Below the pieces are notes generated by a model. It was not told where the DNA came from, made no database searches, and saw only the letters and a program-made list of their open reading frames with translations. A DNA stretch of 64,000 nucleotides from Chitinophaga sp. S165 (GTDB taxonomy: Bacteria > Bacteroidota > Bacteroidia > Chitinophagales > Chitinophagaceae), in contig NZ_QGTG01000001.1 of the NCBI RefSeq assembly GCF_003182155.1, positions 1,856,991 through 1,920,990 on the forward strand, written 5' to 3'. Shown in pieces: positions 45,707 through 54,729 of the stretch (position 1 is its first letter; every line of letters begins with the position of its first letter). Position numbers and translations under genes: made by a program.

Positions 45707-46441
45707 TCATGTTCCCTGACCGTTCACCAGTTCCTTCACTACATGTTTGTAATTTTTCCCCAGAGGCAATTGCGCCCCATTCTTCAGGTTAATGGTATTT
45801 CCCTCAATATAGCGTACAAATTTTTTATTGAGGATATAAGATTTATGAATACGGACAAAGGTATCGGCTGGTAACTGACTTTCAAAGCTGCTCAATGTCC
45901 TCGGCGTCAGCAGGAACCGTTGTTCCTCCCATACCTTAACATAGTTACCCAGGCTTTCCAGGTAGTATACATCTTCCAGATTGAGGAGGACCTGTTTTTT
46001 GTCTGATTTAATATAGATCTGAGATGGGCTGGGCGTTGTAACTGTTGGTGCAGCAGGCACCACACCCGCCGCCTGCTGTTTCAATGTATAGTTCGACAAT
46101 GCCTTATTGGCGGCTTTCAGAAAGCGGTCAAAACGGAAAGGTTTCAACAGGTAGTCGCACACATCCAGTTCGAAACTTTCCAGCGCATGTTCTTCGTAGG
46201 CAGAAGTAATAATGACGAGTGGCCGCTGTTGTAATGTTCTTAAGAAATCCAGACCGTTCAGTTTAGGCATACGGATATCGAGGAAGATAAGATCTATCGT
46301 ATGCCTGCTGAGAAAATCGAGCGCTTCCATAGCCCTGTAACATTGTCCGCAATTCTCCAGGAACGGTACATCTTCCATATATCGCAGGATGACATCATGT
46401 GCCAGCGGCTCATCATCTACTATTAAACATCGTAAACTCAT
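45707..46441 (-). CDS. LytTR-family response regulator
   Basis: The 244-residue protein has a receiver domain with phosphoacceptor Asp55 (LIFLDIRMP), DD near the N-terminus and Lys in LLKPF, then a LytTR DNA-binding domain (about 145-240; VYYLESLGNYVKVWEEQRFL). It is the partner of the histidine kinase whose gene overlaps by 4 bases. LytTR regulators bind two direct repeats about 21 bases apart; such a repeat lies in the divergent promoter region at 47973-48005. Confidence 0.96.
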   Translation of the reverse strand: MSLRCLIVDDEPLAHDVILRYMEDVPFLENCGQCYRAMEALDFLSRHTIDLIFLDIRMPKLNGLDFLRTLQQRPLVIITSAYEEHALESFELDVCDYLLKPFRFDRFLKAANKALSNYTLKQQAAGVVPAAPTVTTPSPSQIYIKSDKKQVLLNLEDVYYLESLGNYVKVWEEQRFLLTPRTLSSFESQLPADTFVRIHKSYILNKKFVRYIEGNTINLKNGAQLPLGKNYKHVVKELVNGQGT

Positions 46442-47922
46442 GAGAGGTCCAGTTGCATTTCAGCCTTAAATGTATGATTTTTTACAGCAGTTTTCAGGAC
46501 ATGCCTCCCGGGAAACAGTAATGCCAGGCGCTTTCTGAGGTTGTCCAGTCCTATTCCGGTATTTCCGCCAGCGCCAGGTTCAAAGGAGTTCTCACAGCTG
46601 AAATATAACTCCTTGTCGTTACATGTCAGGTGCAGGTGGAGAAAAGCAGGACTGTCTGCCGGTTCTATTCCATGTTTAAACGCATTCTCAATAAAGACGA
46701 TCAGCAGCATAGGTGGTACCGGCTGCATCTCATTACCTATATCCCGGTTAAACCGGAGGTCCAGTGGCATCCTCAAACGTATCTGCTGCAACTGCAAATA
46801 ATCTTCAATGTATCTGATCTCTTCCTGCACAGGAACCGTCACTTCATTCCCTTTATAGATCACATAACGCATCAGCTCCGACAATTGCAGAATGCTTTCC
46901 GGTGTCTGCTTTGACTGCTGCAGGCTTAAGGCATATAAATTATTTAATGTATTGAAGAAGAAATGAGGGTTTAATTGTTGCTTCAATAAGTCCAGCTCTG
47001 TGCGGTTCTTTTCCTTCTCCAGCGAAACAATGCGATTGTTCTGCTTCGCCCATTGCATCGCCAGTACAACAGGCAGCGTTGAAAAGACAATCAGCAATCC
47101 TCCGAAAGCATTCTCCAGTATAAAGGGATTATCTGAAAATATTCCTCCAAGCAAATTATTAACAGGCAGGAATAACAAAAGCTGTCCCATAACAGGATAA
47201 AGAATAGCGATTGCGGCAAATACACTCATTAGATAGATCACTATACCTTTTTCCTTCAGCACCTTGCCCACCAGCAACTTACTATTGATATAATATAACA
47301 GATAACCGCACAGATACATAAACATGAATTGCGCAATGAAACTAAAAAAAACGCCGGCCCTTGTAATGATCTTGTGCAGATCAAACTCAAAGCCGATCAG
47401 CAATTGATCTTTCTTATGATATAACGGATTATCAAGGCTGGACACAGCCATTGCAGAAAGTGTAATGGCTATAAGCAACAGACTTACCAATACAGCTTTA
47501 TTAAGACTGATCTTTTTAAACCATTCTGAATGACTGGCCCGTCGCTGCAGGAAGCCAAGCGCAGACAATAACAACTCCAGCGAAATACAGTACAGCGCAC
47601 TGGTCACAAACAAACTTTCCGGCCGTGCACCTGGTTTAAAAACAACACACAAAACGGTAGCCACAGGTACACAAATCCCAAAGCAAAGCAGCCAGTAAAG
47701 CAAATACTGCCTGCGCGGCAGTACCTGCTGCCAATGGTTCTTGTACCAATAGAATATAAAGGCTGGTAATTGTGCAAGCGCTAACACACAAAAGTTTATA
47801 AAGTATTCTTCCCAGGTAACAGGACGTTCCCCAAGGATACCGATCCATATCAGCAACCCGCTTAGTAGCCAGACTTCCAGCCGGCCCACCACGAATCCCG
47901 GTCTTTCATTTACTGCATTCAT
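46438..47922 (-). CDS. LytS/YehU-type sensor histidine kinase, multi-pass membrane
   Basis: The 494-residue protein has about eight N-terminal helices (residues 1-300), then a His_kinase domain with the phosphoaccepting His in QLNPHFFFNTLNNLY (near 345) and the N-box in IVFIENAFKHG, plus a G-box (GIGLDNLRKRL). The sensor signal is unknown. It transfers phosphate to the LytTR regulator at 45707. The divergent gene at 48124 and the repeat between them suggest the ABC/M1 system is a target. Confidence 0.95.
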   Translation of the reverse strand: MNAVNERPGFVVGRLEVWLLSGLLIWIGILGERPVTWEEYFINFCVLALAQLPAFIFYWYKNHWQQVLPRRQYLLYWLLCFGICVPVATVLCVVFKPGARPESLFVTSALYCISLELLLSALGFLQRRASHSEWFKKISLNKAVLVSLLLIAITLSAMAVSSLDNPLYHKKDQLLIGFEFDLHKIITRAGVFFSFIAQFMFMYLCGYLLYYINSKLLVGKVLKEKGIVIYLMSVFAAIAILYPVMGQLLLFLPVNNLLGGIFSDNPFILENAFGGLLIVFSTLPVVLAMQWAKQNNRIVSLEKEKNRTELDLLKQQLNPHFFFNTLNNLYALSLQQSKQTPESILQLSELMRYVIYKGNEVTVPVQEEIRYIEDYLQLQQIRLRMPLDLRFNRDIGNEMQPVPPMLLIVFIENAFKHGIEPADSPAFLHLHLTCNDKELYFSCENSFEPGAGGNTGIGLDNLRKRLALLFPGRHVLKTAVKNHTFKAEMQLDLS

Positions 47923-47972
47923 ATCATCAAACAGGTAAAAAAAAGCTTATTCACGCACCTGCACAAATATTA

Positions 47973-48005
47973 ATGACGAACGTCCTGCTTTTCATGACGT
48001 ACGTC
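47973..48005. promoter_or_regulatory. Direct repeat ATGACGWACGTC, likely LytTR operator
   Basis: ATGACGAACGTC (47973-47984) and ATGACGTACGTC (47994-48005) are repeated exactly 21 bases apart, two helical turns, the spacing used by LytTR-type regulators. They lie 51 bases upstream of the kinase gene and about 118 bases upstream of the divergent ABC gene. Confidence 0.6.
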
Positions 48006-48123
48006 TTTAATAGCGAAAATACTCAGATACCGGTCGATCATCATCTTCTTCTGTTCCTTCCTCATTTATAGTTGAGCACTTTATTGCGGAACGCTAGTTT
48101 GCGGCCATATTCAAAATACACCT

Positions 48124-49026
48124 ATGTACAGACTAGAGATAAGACATCTGACTAAAAGCTACAATAACAATGTCAAAGCGCTGGATGATATCTCGCTGAA
48201 TATTTCCAATGGCATGTTCGGACTACTGGGACCTAACGGTGCAGGCAAATCGTCTTTAATGCGCACGTTGGCTACTTTGCAGTTACCTGACAGCGGACAA
48301 ATATTATTTGATGGCATGGACATCTGTAAACACCCACAGAAGCTGCGTAATCAACTTGGTTATCTGCCGCAGGACTTTGGCGTTTATCCTAAAATGTCGG
48401 CATTGTCCCTCCTGGAGCATTTTGCAGTGCTGAAAGGATTGCTCAACAAAGCCGAAAGAAAAGAGCAGATACTTGCCCTGTTACAACAGACCAATCTCTA
48501 CGCCGTAAGAAAACAGGCTGTCAGCACTTTCTCCGGAGGGATGCGGCAAAGGTTTGGTATCGCGCAGGCATTACTGGGCAATCCACAGCTGATCATTGTA
48601 GATGAACCGACAGCAGGTCTGGACCCTCAGGAACGTAACCGTTTCCATGACCTGCTCAGCGAGATCGGAGAACAGGTAGTCGTTCTGCTCTCCACACACA
48701 TTGTGGAGGACGTACATGATCTATGTCCTGAAATGGCAGTATTAGCCCATGGGAAAGTCATAATGCAAGGGAAGCCCGTTTCTTTGACAGATAGCCTGAC
48801 CGGAAGGATCTGGCGAAAAACGGTCTCTAAAGATGCTCTTTCGCATTACCAGTCGTCTTTCAATATTATTTCTACACGGAGGATAGCTGGCAGCATACAA
48901 TTACACCTGCTGTCCGACGAATGTCCTGACCGCGGGTTTGAACCTGTCCGCCCTGATCTCGAAGATGTCTATTTTTCGGCATTACTGGGAGCACAATGTT
49001 CCGGAAAGGAGGGTGTTGTATGTTAA
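48124..49026 (+). CDS. ABC transporter ATP-binding protein, ABC-2 type
   Basis: The 300-residue ATPase has Walker A GPNGAGKS, signature FSGGMRQR, Walker B LIIVDEPTAGLD and H-loop LLSTHI. It belongs to the ABC-2 exporter or antibiotic-resistance subgroup. The end of the gene (from 49020) overlaps the start of the permease/M1 gene by 7 bases, and a strong Shine-Dalgarno (AAGGAGGG, 49006-49013) precedes that start. Confidence 0.95.
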   Translation: MYRLEIRHLTKSYNNNVKALDDISLNISNGMFGLLGPNGAGKSSLMRTLATLQLPDSGQILFDGMDICKHPQKLRNQLGYLPQDFGVYPKMSALSLLEHFAVLKGLLNKAERKEQILALLQQTNLYAVRKQAVSTFSGGMRQRFGIAQALLGNPQLIIVDEPTAGLDPQERNRFHDLLSEIGEQVVVLLSTHIVEDVHDLCPEMAVLAHGKVIMQGKPVSLTDSLTGRIWRKTVSKDALSHYQSSFNIISTRRIAGSIQLHLLSDECPDRGFEPVRPDLEDVYFSALLGAQCSGKEGVVC

Positions 49027-52000
49027 GCGCCATCCTTAAATTTGAAGTTTTATATCATTTCCGGCAGATCACCTTTAAGATAGCGCTCCTATTGTTCCTG
49101 GGTCTTGGATTGCTGATTATACATGGTAATTTCGGTGGCAGCGAGATACATGCCAATGCCCCGTATGTCATCACTACTATCGTTGGTTTCCTTTCTCTTT
49201 TCTCAATCTTCGTATGCACGGTATTCTGTGCTAACGTTGTTTTAAGGGACACCACCTACAAGATGGACGCAGTATTATTTACAACTGCCATCAAGCGACT
49301 TCCTTATTTCTCTGTCAGGTTTCTTGGGCTGCTGCTCGCTGTTCTGCTTGTGCTCTGCGCCGCCATTGCCGGTATCTTAACAGGTTCCTTGCTGATGGAT
49401 GCGACCCGGCAAGGAACATTTGATCCGCTGTACTTCGTTCAGCCGCTATTGGTTTTCGGACTTCCTAATATCCTGTTCGTTTGTAGTATTATTTTCTGCA
49501 CCGCTATGCTGACACGGAATATCCGGGCTATTTATGCGGCTGGATTACTGCTATATATCCTGTATAATGTTGGCGCTATACTCGGCAACTCACCAATATA
49601 TGCCAGTTCTGCATTGAGAACCGGAGGACCGGATCTCCTCACCTTATTGACCGATCCCTTCGGATTGGCTATTTTCTTTACAGATACTCATTCCTGGTCA
49701 GTATTGCAACGTAATGAACAGCTATTACCTATTCGCGGGTTATTACTGCAGAATCGCCTGTTGTGGGCGGCATTTTCGTTTGTGCTGCTACTTATCACCT
49801 ACAGATCTTTTGCATTTCGCATACAACTGCCTGCGAAGACAAAGTCACCCGGAACAGGTAATAAAATAATAGCCGCAATCCCCTACAACAGTCAACAGGT
49901 GCATCCAGCCGGATTTATCTATACCTTAAAAAGCTTTTGCTCCCAGTTCCGACTGGAGGCTATATCTGTATTTAAACACATCCCTTTCCTGGTGATGATA
50001 GCCCTATGGATCTTTATCTTCACTATCGAGTTAAAGGACAATTTATTCAGCGGCGCCTATGGCATTCACTTCTACCCGGCAACCAGTATCATCGTGGAAT
50101 CCTTGTTATCCATAAAACCTGCTATGTTGTTAATCATCTTCTATACCGCCGAACTTTCTGCCCGTGAGCGTACAACAAACTCACAGCTATTGCTTTACGC
50201 CACACCTGTACACAATGCTGTCATATGGGCCGCCAAATGTTGTACACTAGGCCTGCTGATTGCAACGATCATCTCTGCCAATATTATTGTAGGAGTAGTG
50301 ATGCAGTTCAGTAACGGGTATCTGCATCCGGACCTTCCGCGGTATATTTCACTATTTTATTACAGCGGCTTTCCATTGTTCCTTTTTGCGGTCCTGGCGC
50401 TCTTTATCCAGACTTTAGTTCCTAATAAGTACCTGGGGATGCTACTGAACCTTTTAATTGCTGCTGTCATCATATTCAGTCGCCGGCTGGGAATAGAACA
50501 TTACCTGCTACGTTACGCCAGTGTACCTGATATGCAAAACTCGGGCATGAACAGCTTTGGCCATTATGCTTCAGCATTCAACTGGTATATGTTATACTGG
50601 TCAGCTTTTGCTGCATTATTAGCATTACTGTCCGTCAGCCTCTGGCAAAGAAGTCAGTATATCAACAACAGTTGGCGATTACTCAGGTTCAGATTAATAT
50701 GGTTGTTTCCCATTCTCGCCTTTCTGATCGCAGGTGCCTTTATCTTCTATAAAACCAATATTCAGGGCGGATATAAAAGCAGCAGGGAAAAACAGGACTG
50801 GCAGGCCAGCTATGAACACCGGTACAGGACATTGGCAAATCTTCCACAACCATTTATCACTTCCGTAAAAACAACCGTAGACCTCTATTCTGATGAGGCG
50901 AAATATATCGTGAAAGGCACCTATAAACTCATCAATACATCCGGCGTTCCCCTCTCTCGGATCTGGGTGAGCGTACATCCAGAAGTAACATACTGTAACA
51001 TTCACCTTCCAGGCGCCAGCCGTGAAGTATATGACAAAACATTCAACCAGCATTTATATGATCTTAAAACACCCCTGCTACCTGGAGCAGAAACAACCTT
51101 ACAATTCTCAATGGAAGTTGTGCGTTCCGGCTTCACTTCTTTTAACACAGAACATGCTGTTGCAGACAATGGCACTTATATTGAGCTGGAAAAATATGTC
51201 CCTTCTCTAGGATACAACAGCAGCTTTGAACTTAGCGATACGTCCCTCAGAAAGGAGAAAGGACTGATGGCGAAAGTTCCTGATCTACCGGCAGATAGTG
51301 CCTACCATCTTATTGATATCGAAACTACCATATCTACTTCTCCGGATCAATATGTTGTAACAACAGGCACTTTAAAAAGAACATGGTCAGCCAACAACCG
51401 TAATTACTTCCAGTATAAAACAGAAGTACCTGTTAACTTTATGTTTGCTCTCAGCAGCGCAAGGTATGACGTTAAAAAAGAGACCTACAGAGGTGTGGAA
51501 TACCGTATTCTCTTCCATCCTGGACAAACAGTCAACCTGACTGTTATGATGCGGGCAATGAAAGACGCAATAGATTATTGTACGCAGCATTTCGGACCTT
51601 ATCCGTATAAACATCTGACACTGGCAGAAATTCCACAATACAAAGGTGCGGCAACGGCCTACCCCGGCGTAGTATTCAGTGCTGAGAATATCAACTTCCA
51701 GGGCAACTTCAACGACAGTAACAAGATCAACTATGGATACGGTATCCTTGTTCACGAAATAGCACATCAGTGGTGGGCAAACAAACTAGCCCCGGTTTAT
51801 CAGCCAGGCTCCCCACTACTCACGGAAACGCTTGCACAATACACGGAAGCTATGTTGGTAGAACAATCTTTTGGAAGGCAGTTCATGAGAAGATACCTCC
51901 AGACGGAAAATCAATTGTACTTCTCCCAACGTTATCCTGATGAAAAAGAATTACCATTGGCAAAGACATACGGGCAAGCGTTCGTACATTATCAAAAAGG

Positions 52001-52520
52001 TAGTTTAGCCATGTATGCACTGAAAGAGGCATTAGGCACACAACGGATAAATGAGGCGCTTCGCCGCTTGTTGGATAAACATGCTTCTCCGGGAACAAGA
52101 GCCACTGCTGATGACCTGATAAACGCATTAAGTCAGGGAGCATCACAGACTGAAGTAAAGCTTATTAAGGACTGGCTGGAACGGGTGATCACCTATTCGC
52201 TGAAAGTGGAAGTAATGTCGTCTAAACGGCTGTCCAACGGACAATACGATCTGCAGTTAAAAGTTCAGATAGCCAAAACAGACGATGAGCACAACCGCCC
52301 AATTCCCGTAGATGATGAAATAGACATCGCTGTCTCCGACCGGAATACTGAAGATGGTAACTGGCTCAACAAGCCATTATATCTGCATAAACATCATTTC
52401 ACACAGGCAACGACCATTTTAAATATCACCTTAAACAAGCCGCCAAAGATGGTCGCTGTCGACCCGTATGCTTACTTGCCGGATGCAGACCAATCGGATA
52501 ATCTGGCTGCGCTGAAATAA
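49020..52520 (+). CDS. ABC permease fused to M1 metallopeptidase
   Basis: The 1,166-residue protein has an N-terminal ABC-2 permease half with about 12 hydrophobic helices (residues about 1-570) followed by an M1 aminopeptidase-like domain (about 600-1100). The zinc motif HEIAHQWW starts at residue 912, with Glu936 as the third ligand (19 residues after the HExxH His; the classical spacing is 18). The start at 49020 is supported by AAGGAGGG six bases upstream; the frame open to 48996 overlaps the ATPase gene more. Such fusions are known in Bacteroidota. The role may be peptide export plus processing, inferred from the domains. Confidence 0.93.
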   Translation: MLSAILKFEVLYHFRQITFKIALLLFLGLGLLIIHGNFGGSEIHANAPYVITTIVGFLSLFSIFVCTVFCANVVLRDTTYKMDAVLFTTAIKRLPYFSVRFLGLLLAVLLVLCAAIAGILTGSLLMDATRQGTFDPLYFVQPLLVFGLPNILFVCSIIFCTAMLTRNIRAIYAAGLLLYILYNVGAILGNSPIYASSALRTGGPDLLTLLTDPFGLAIFFTDTHSWSVLQRNEQLLPIRGLLLQNRLLWAAFSFVLLLITYRSFAFRIQLPAKTKSPGTGNKIIAAIPYNSQQVHPAGFIYTLKSFCSQFRLEAISVFKHIPFLVMIALWIFIFTIELKDNLFSGAYGIHFYPATSIIVESLLSIKPAMLLIIFYTAELSARERTTNSQLLLYATPVHNAVIWAAKCCTLGLLIATIISANIIVGVVMQFSNGYLHPDLPRYISLFYYSGFPLFLFAVLALFIQTLVPNKYLGMLLNLLIAAVIIFSRRLGIEHYLLRYASVPDMQNSGMNSFGHYASAFNWYMLYWSAFAALLALLSVSLWQRSQYINNSWRLLRFRLIWLFPILAFLIAGAFIFYKTNIQGGYKSSREKQDWQASYEHRYRTLANLPQPFITSVKTTVDLYSDEAKYIVKGTYKLINTSGVPLSRIWVSVHPEVTYCNIHLPGASREVYDKTFNQHLYDLKTPLLPGAETTLQFSMEVVRSGFTSFNTEHAVADNGTYIELEKYVPSLGYNSSFELSDTSLRKEKGLMAKVPDLPADSAYHLIDIETTISTSPDQYVVTTGTLKRTWSANNRNYFQYKTEVPVNFMFALSSARYDVKKETYRGVEYRILFHPGQTVNLTVMMRAMKDAIDYCTQHFGPYPYKHLTLAEIPQYKGAATAYPGVVFSAENINFQGNFNDSNKINYGYGILVHEIAHQWWANKLAPVYQPGSPLLTETLAQYTEAMLVEQSFGRQFMRRYLQTENQLYFSQRYPDEKELPLAKTYGQAFVHYQKGSLAMYALKEALGTQRINEALRRLLDKHASPGTRATADDLINALSQGASQTEVKLIKDWLERVITYSLKVEVMSSKRLSNGQYDLQLKVQIAKTDDEHNRPIPVDDEIDIAVSDRNTEDGNWLNKPLYLHKHHFTQATTILNITLNKPPKMVAVDPYAYLPDADQSDNLAALK

Positions 52521-52576
52521 ATACTGCCATCGTTTCCAATTTAGAAAATGTCCATACATTTACAGTAGTATAAACC

Positions 52577-53002
52577 ATGCGACTTATGCAAAAGGATTAT
52601 ATCCTGGAAATGATCGAAGAATTAGGAAGGGTTTTGAGGGCCGTTATAAGCGCGAAGAAAAGCGAGCCGGCAAGAGCATTGCAGAGTATCAAGACCGTAT
52701 TTACCGCTACTAAATTTGAGACAAAAGACTTCTTCGATAGCCTGAACGCAGGTGAGTTGGAAGCATTTATCAGGGAAAAGAACATTCATTACTCCACCCT
52801 CGATACTTTGACAGACCTCCTGTTTGAGGAAGCGGATATCAGGCTGGACATGGGAGAATATACAACTGTACAACGACTTATCAATAAAATTGATTTCCTG
52901 GTCACCTACATTGCTGAAAAAGAAGCTGAAGCAAAGGTGCTTTCGTTGAAACGCGGCCCGCAAAAGGAAAGATTACAATTTCTACGAACAAGTCTTAAAT
53001 AA
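52577..53002 (+). CDS. Small helical protein, DUF6483-like, unknown function
   Basis: The 141-residue protein is all helical and cytoplasmic: MQKDYILEMIEELGRVLRAV at the start and an acidic/hydrophobic heptad pattern later. The start resembles the DYIMRMIEQ beginning of DUF6483-type proteins, which I recall but have not verified. It is 56 bases after the ABC/M1 fusion, so it may be in the same operon. No catalytic motif is visible. Confidence 0.8.
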   Translation: MRLMQKDYILEMIEELGRVLRAVISAKKSEPARALQSIKTVFTATKFETKDFFDSLNAGELEAFIREKNIHYSTLDTLTDLLFEEADIRLDMGEYTTVQRLINKIDFLVTYIAEKEAEAKVLSLKRGPQKERLQFLRTSLK

Positions 53003-53037
53003 ATAAAGGCGTATGTGTCAGATACATACGCCTTTAT
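53003..53037. terminator. Bidirectional terminator after the DUF6483-like gene
   Basis: A 14-bp stem ATAAAGGCGTATGT / ACATACGCCTTTAT lies between two convergent genes and serves both. Confidence 0.87.
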
Positions 53038-53041
53038 TATT

Positions 53042-54601
53042 CTATTTCAGTTTATCTGATGCCGGTACCAGCTTGGCCGACAGATCAGGTTCTTTCATCT
53101 CTTTGTCCAGCGGAAACATAGGGCGTTCTATCCTTTTATACGGCAACCGCTCCAGGTCCTGGTCCACCCCACCCGGTGTAAGGGCGAGTATCCAGTCCGC
53201 CCGCATATTATATAATTCAGGTTCCAGGTAACCGATCTTCACCACAACGATATCGGATTTTCTCGGGTTCAGCCCCAGCCTGGTGAAGTCCTTTTCCTTA
53301 TGATAAGGTTTACGTTTCTGTGTTACGATCACATGCACACTACCTACTTTTACTACCACTTCCACTTCAGCATCCCTATCCCCTTTTTCTATCGACTCTA
53401 CGGTCCCTGACAGCCGTACAGGCGGCGCATAACGGGCATCTACAGCAGCACCAGCCAGACCATCTACCTGACCTCCTACACCAACGGCCATCGCTTTTTT
53501 AATCAGCTCAGGACCAGGAATAGAGGCATATATCAATGAGGGGCCGTTCTCTGACTTAAACTCTTTACGTTTCAGGATCTCAGTTAAAGTCCAGGTTACG
53601 TCACCAGCGCCGCCCGCTGTAGGATTATCACCTGAATCACTAATAAAGAAAGGATGTTTGGAACTGGCGATAGCCTTATTCAGGCTTCCCTCCAGATTAT
53701 CGGTAGGCGCTACGAAAGCATAGCCCGAACGCGCATCCCAGAAGCTTTTAGCCAGCTGTTCGGCTGTACGCGATACTTTTTCCTTATCATCACCGGTTAC
53801 CATTACTACAGCGTGATTACGCGGCTCGTCTGCCCAGGCATAACCGACCCAGATAGCAGCGTCAATAATGCCTGGTTGTGCAGCAGCCGGCGCTACCGCT
53901 TTATATACTGTTTTTGCAGGTTCTATACGGGTACTGGTCTTTTCTCCCGGCAGTAATATCGGGATCGGTATCCAGGCTTTAAATGCCGGTTTCCCCTTAC
54001 CGCTTTCTATCCTGTCCAGCAGGTTTTGTACTGCCCTCCTTTTAGTTTCCATGGCATCTTCATGCGGCGCCATCCGGTAACAGGTGATCAGGTCCGTATT
54101 TTCAGCCAGCCGCCAGGAAACATTACCATGCAGGTCCATAGACGTGGATATGATCGTTTTAGTACCGATCACCTTGCGGATCCGCGTGATGAAATCTCCT
54201 TCCGGATCGTCCAGTCCAACTACACTCATAGCGCCATGTATATCGAAGAACAGGCCGTCGTAAGGTGCATTCTTCTGCAGAGAGTCCAGTATTTGTTTCA
54301 CCAGCGACTCGTATGCTTCGCGGGTTACAGCGCCTCCCGGCAAAGATTTACCTATCAGCGCCGGTACCCACACCGCGCGTTGGCGCAAAGGAGAATCGAC
54401 CCCGAAAAAGGGATAGGTTGTGAATACCTGCGTTCCATATTTAGCATGGAACGCTTCTTCCTTCGTCAATGCAGGAGAAAATGTACTGGACTCTATCGCC
54501 AGACCGGCAATAGCAATTCGGGGAAGTGACTTCGTTTGTGCATGTACTGAAATACATACCAAAGAATAACACGACGTCATTAGCAGGAAGACACGCTTCA
54601 T
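53042..54601 (-). CDS. M81 family metallopeptidase (MlrC-like), exported
   Basis: The 519-residue protein has a signal peptide (MKRVFLLMTSCYSLVCISVHA). The MlrC N-terminal part contains DIHGAMSV and SMDLHGNVSW, PHEDAMET, then the C-terminal SDSGDNPTAGGAGDVTWT. These are the family metal-binding motifs. MlrC is known from microcystin degradation; most homologues act on unknown peptides or amides. The start at 54601 begins the signal peptide; the open frame to 54646 adds 15 residues. Confidence 0.92.
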   Translation of the reverse strand: MKRVFLLMTSCYSLVCISVHAQTKSLPRIAIAGLAIESSTFSPALTKEEAFHAKYGTQVFTTYPFFGVDSPLRQRAVWVPALIGKSLPGGAVTREAYESLVKQILDSLQKNAPYDGLFFDIHGAMSVVGLDDPEGDFITRIRKVIGTKTIISTSMDLHGNVSWRLAENTDLITCYRMAPHEDAMETKRRAVQNLLDRIESGKGKPAFKAWIPIPILLPGEKTSTRIEPAKTVYKAVAPAAAQPGIIDAAIWVGYAWADEPRNHAVVMVTGDDKEKVSRTAEQLAKSFWDARSGYAFVAPTDNLEGSLNKAIASSKHPFFISDSGDNPTAGGAGDVTWTLTEILKRKEFKSENGPSLIYASIPGPELIKKAMAVGVGGQVDGLAGAAVDARYAPPVRLSGTVESIEKGDRDAEVEVVVKVGSVHVIVTQKRKPYHKEKDFTRLGLNPRKSDIVVVKIGYLEPELYNMRADWILALTPGGVDQDLERLPYKRIERPMFPLDKEMKEPDLSAKLVPASDKLK

Positions 54602-54729
54602 ATATAAGATTTTAACAGATAAATCCGGGAATCCAGGAGCAGTCAAAATAGTTAAAAACCCCCTTATTTTGTAATAAAGGTTTGACTGACCCTAATGCTA
54701 TTTAAGCATAACCGGCCTGTTAATGGTCC
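54602..54729. other. Short intergenic region between M81 and AAA genes
   Basis: It contains no gene. Both flanking genes are on the minus strand; no strong terminator follows the AAA gene. Confidence 0.4.
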
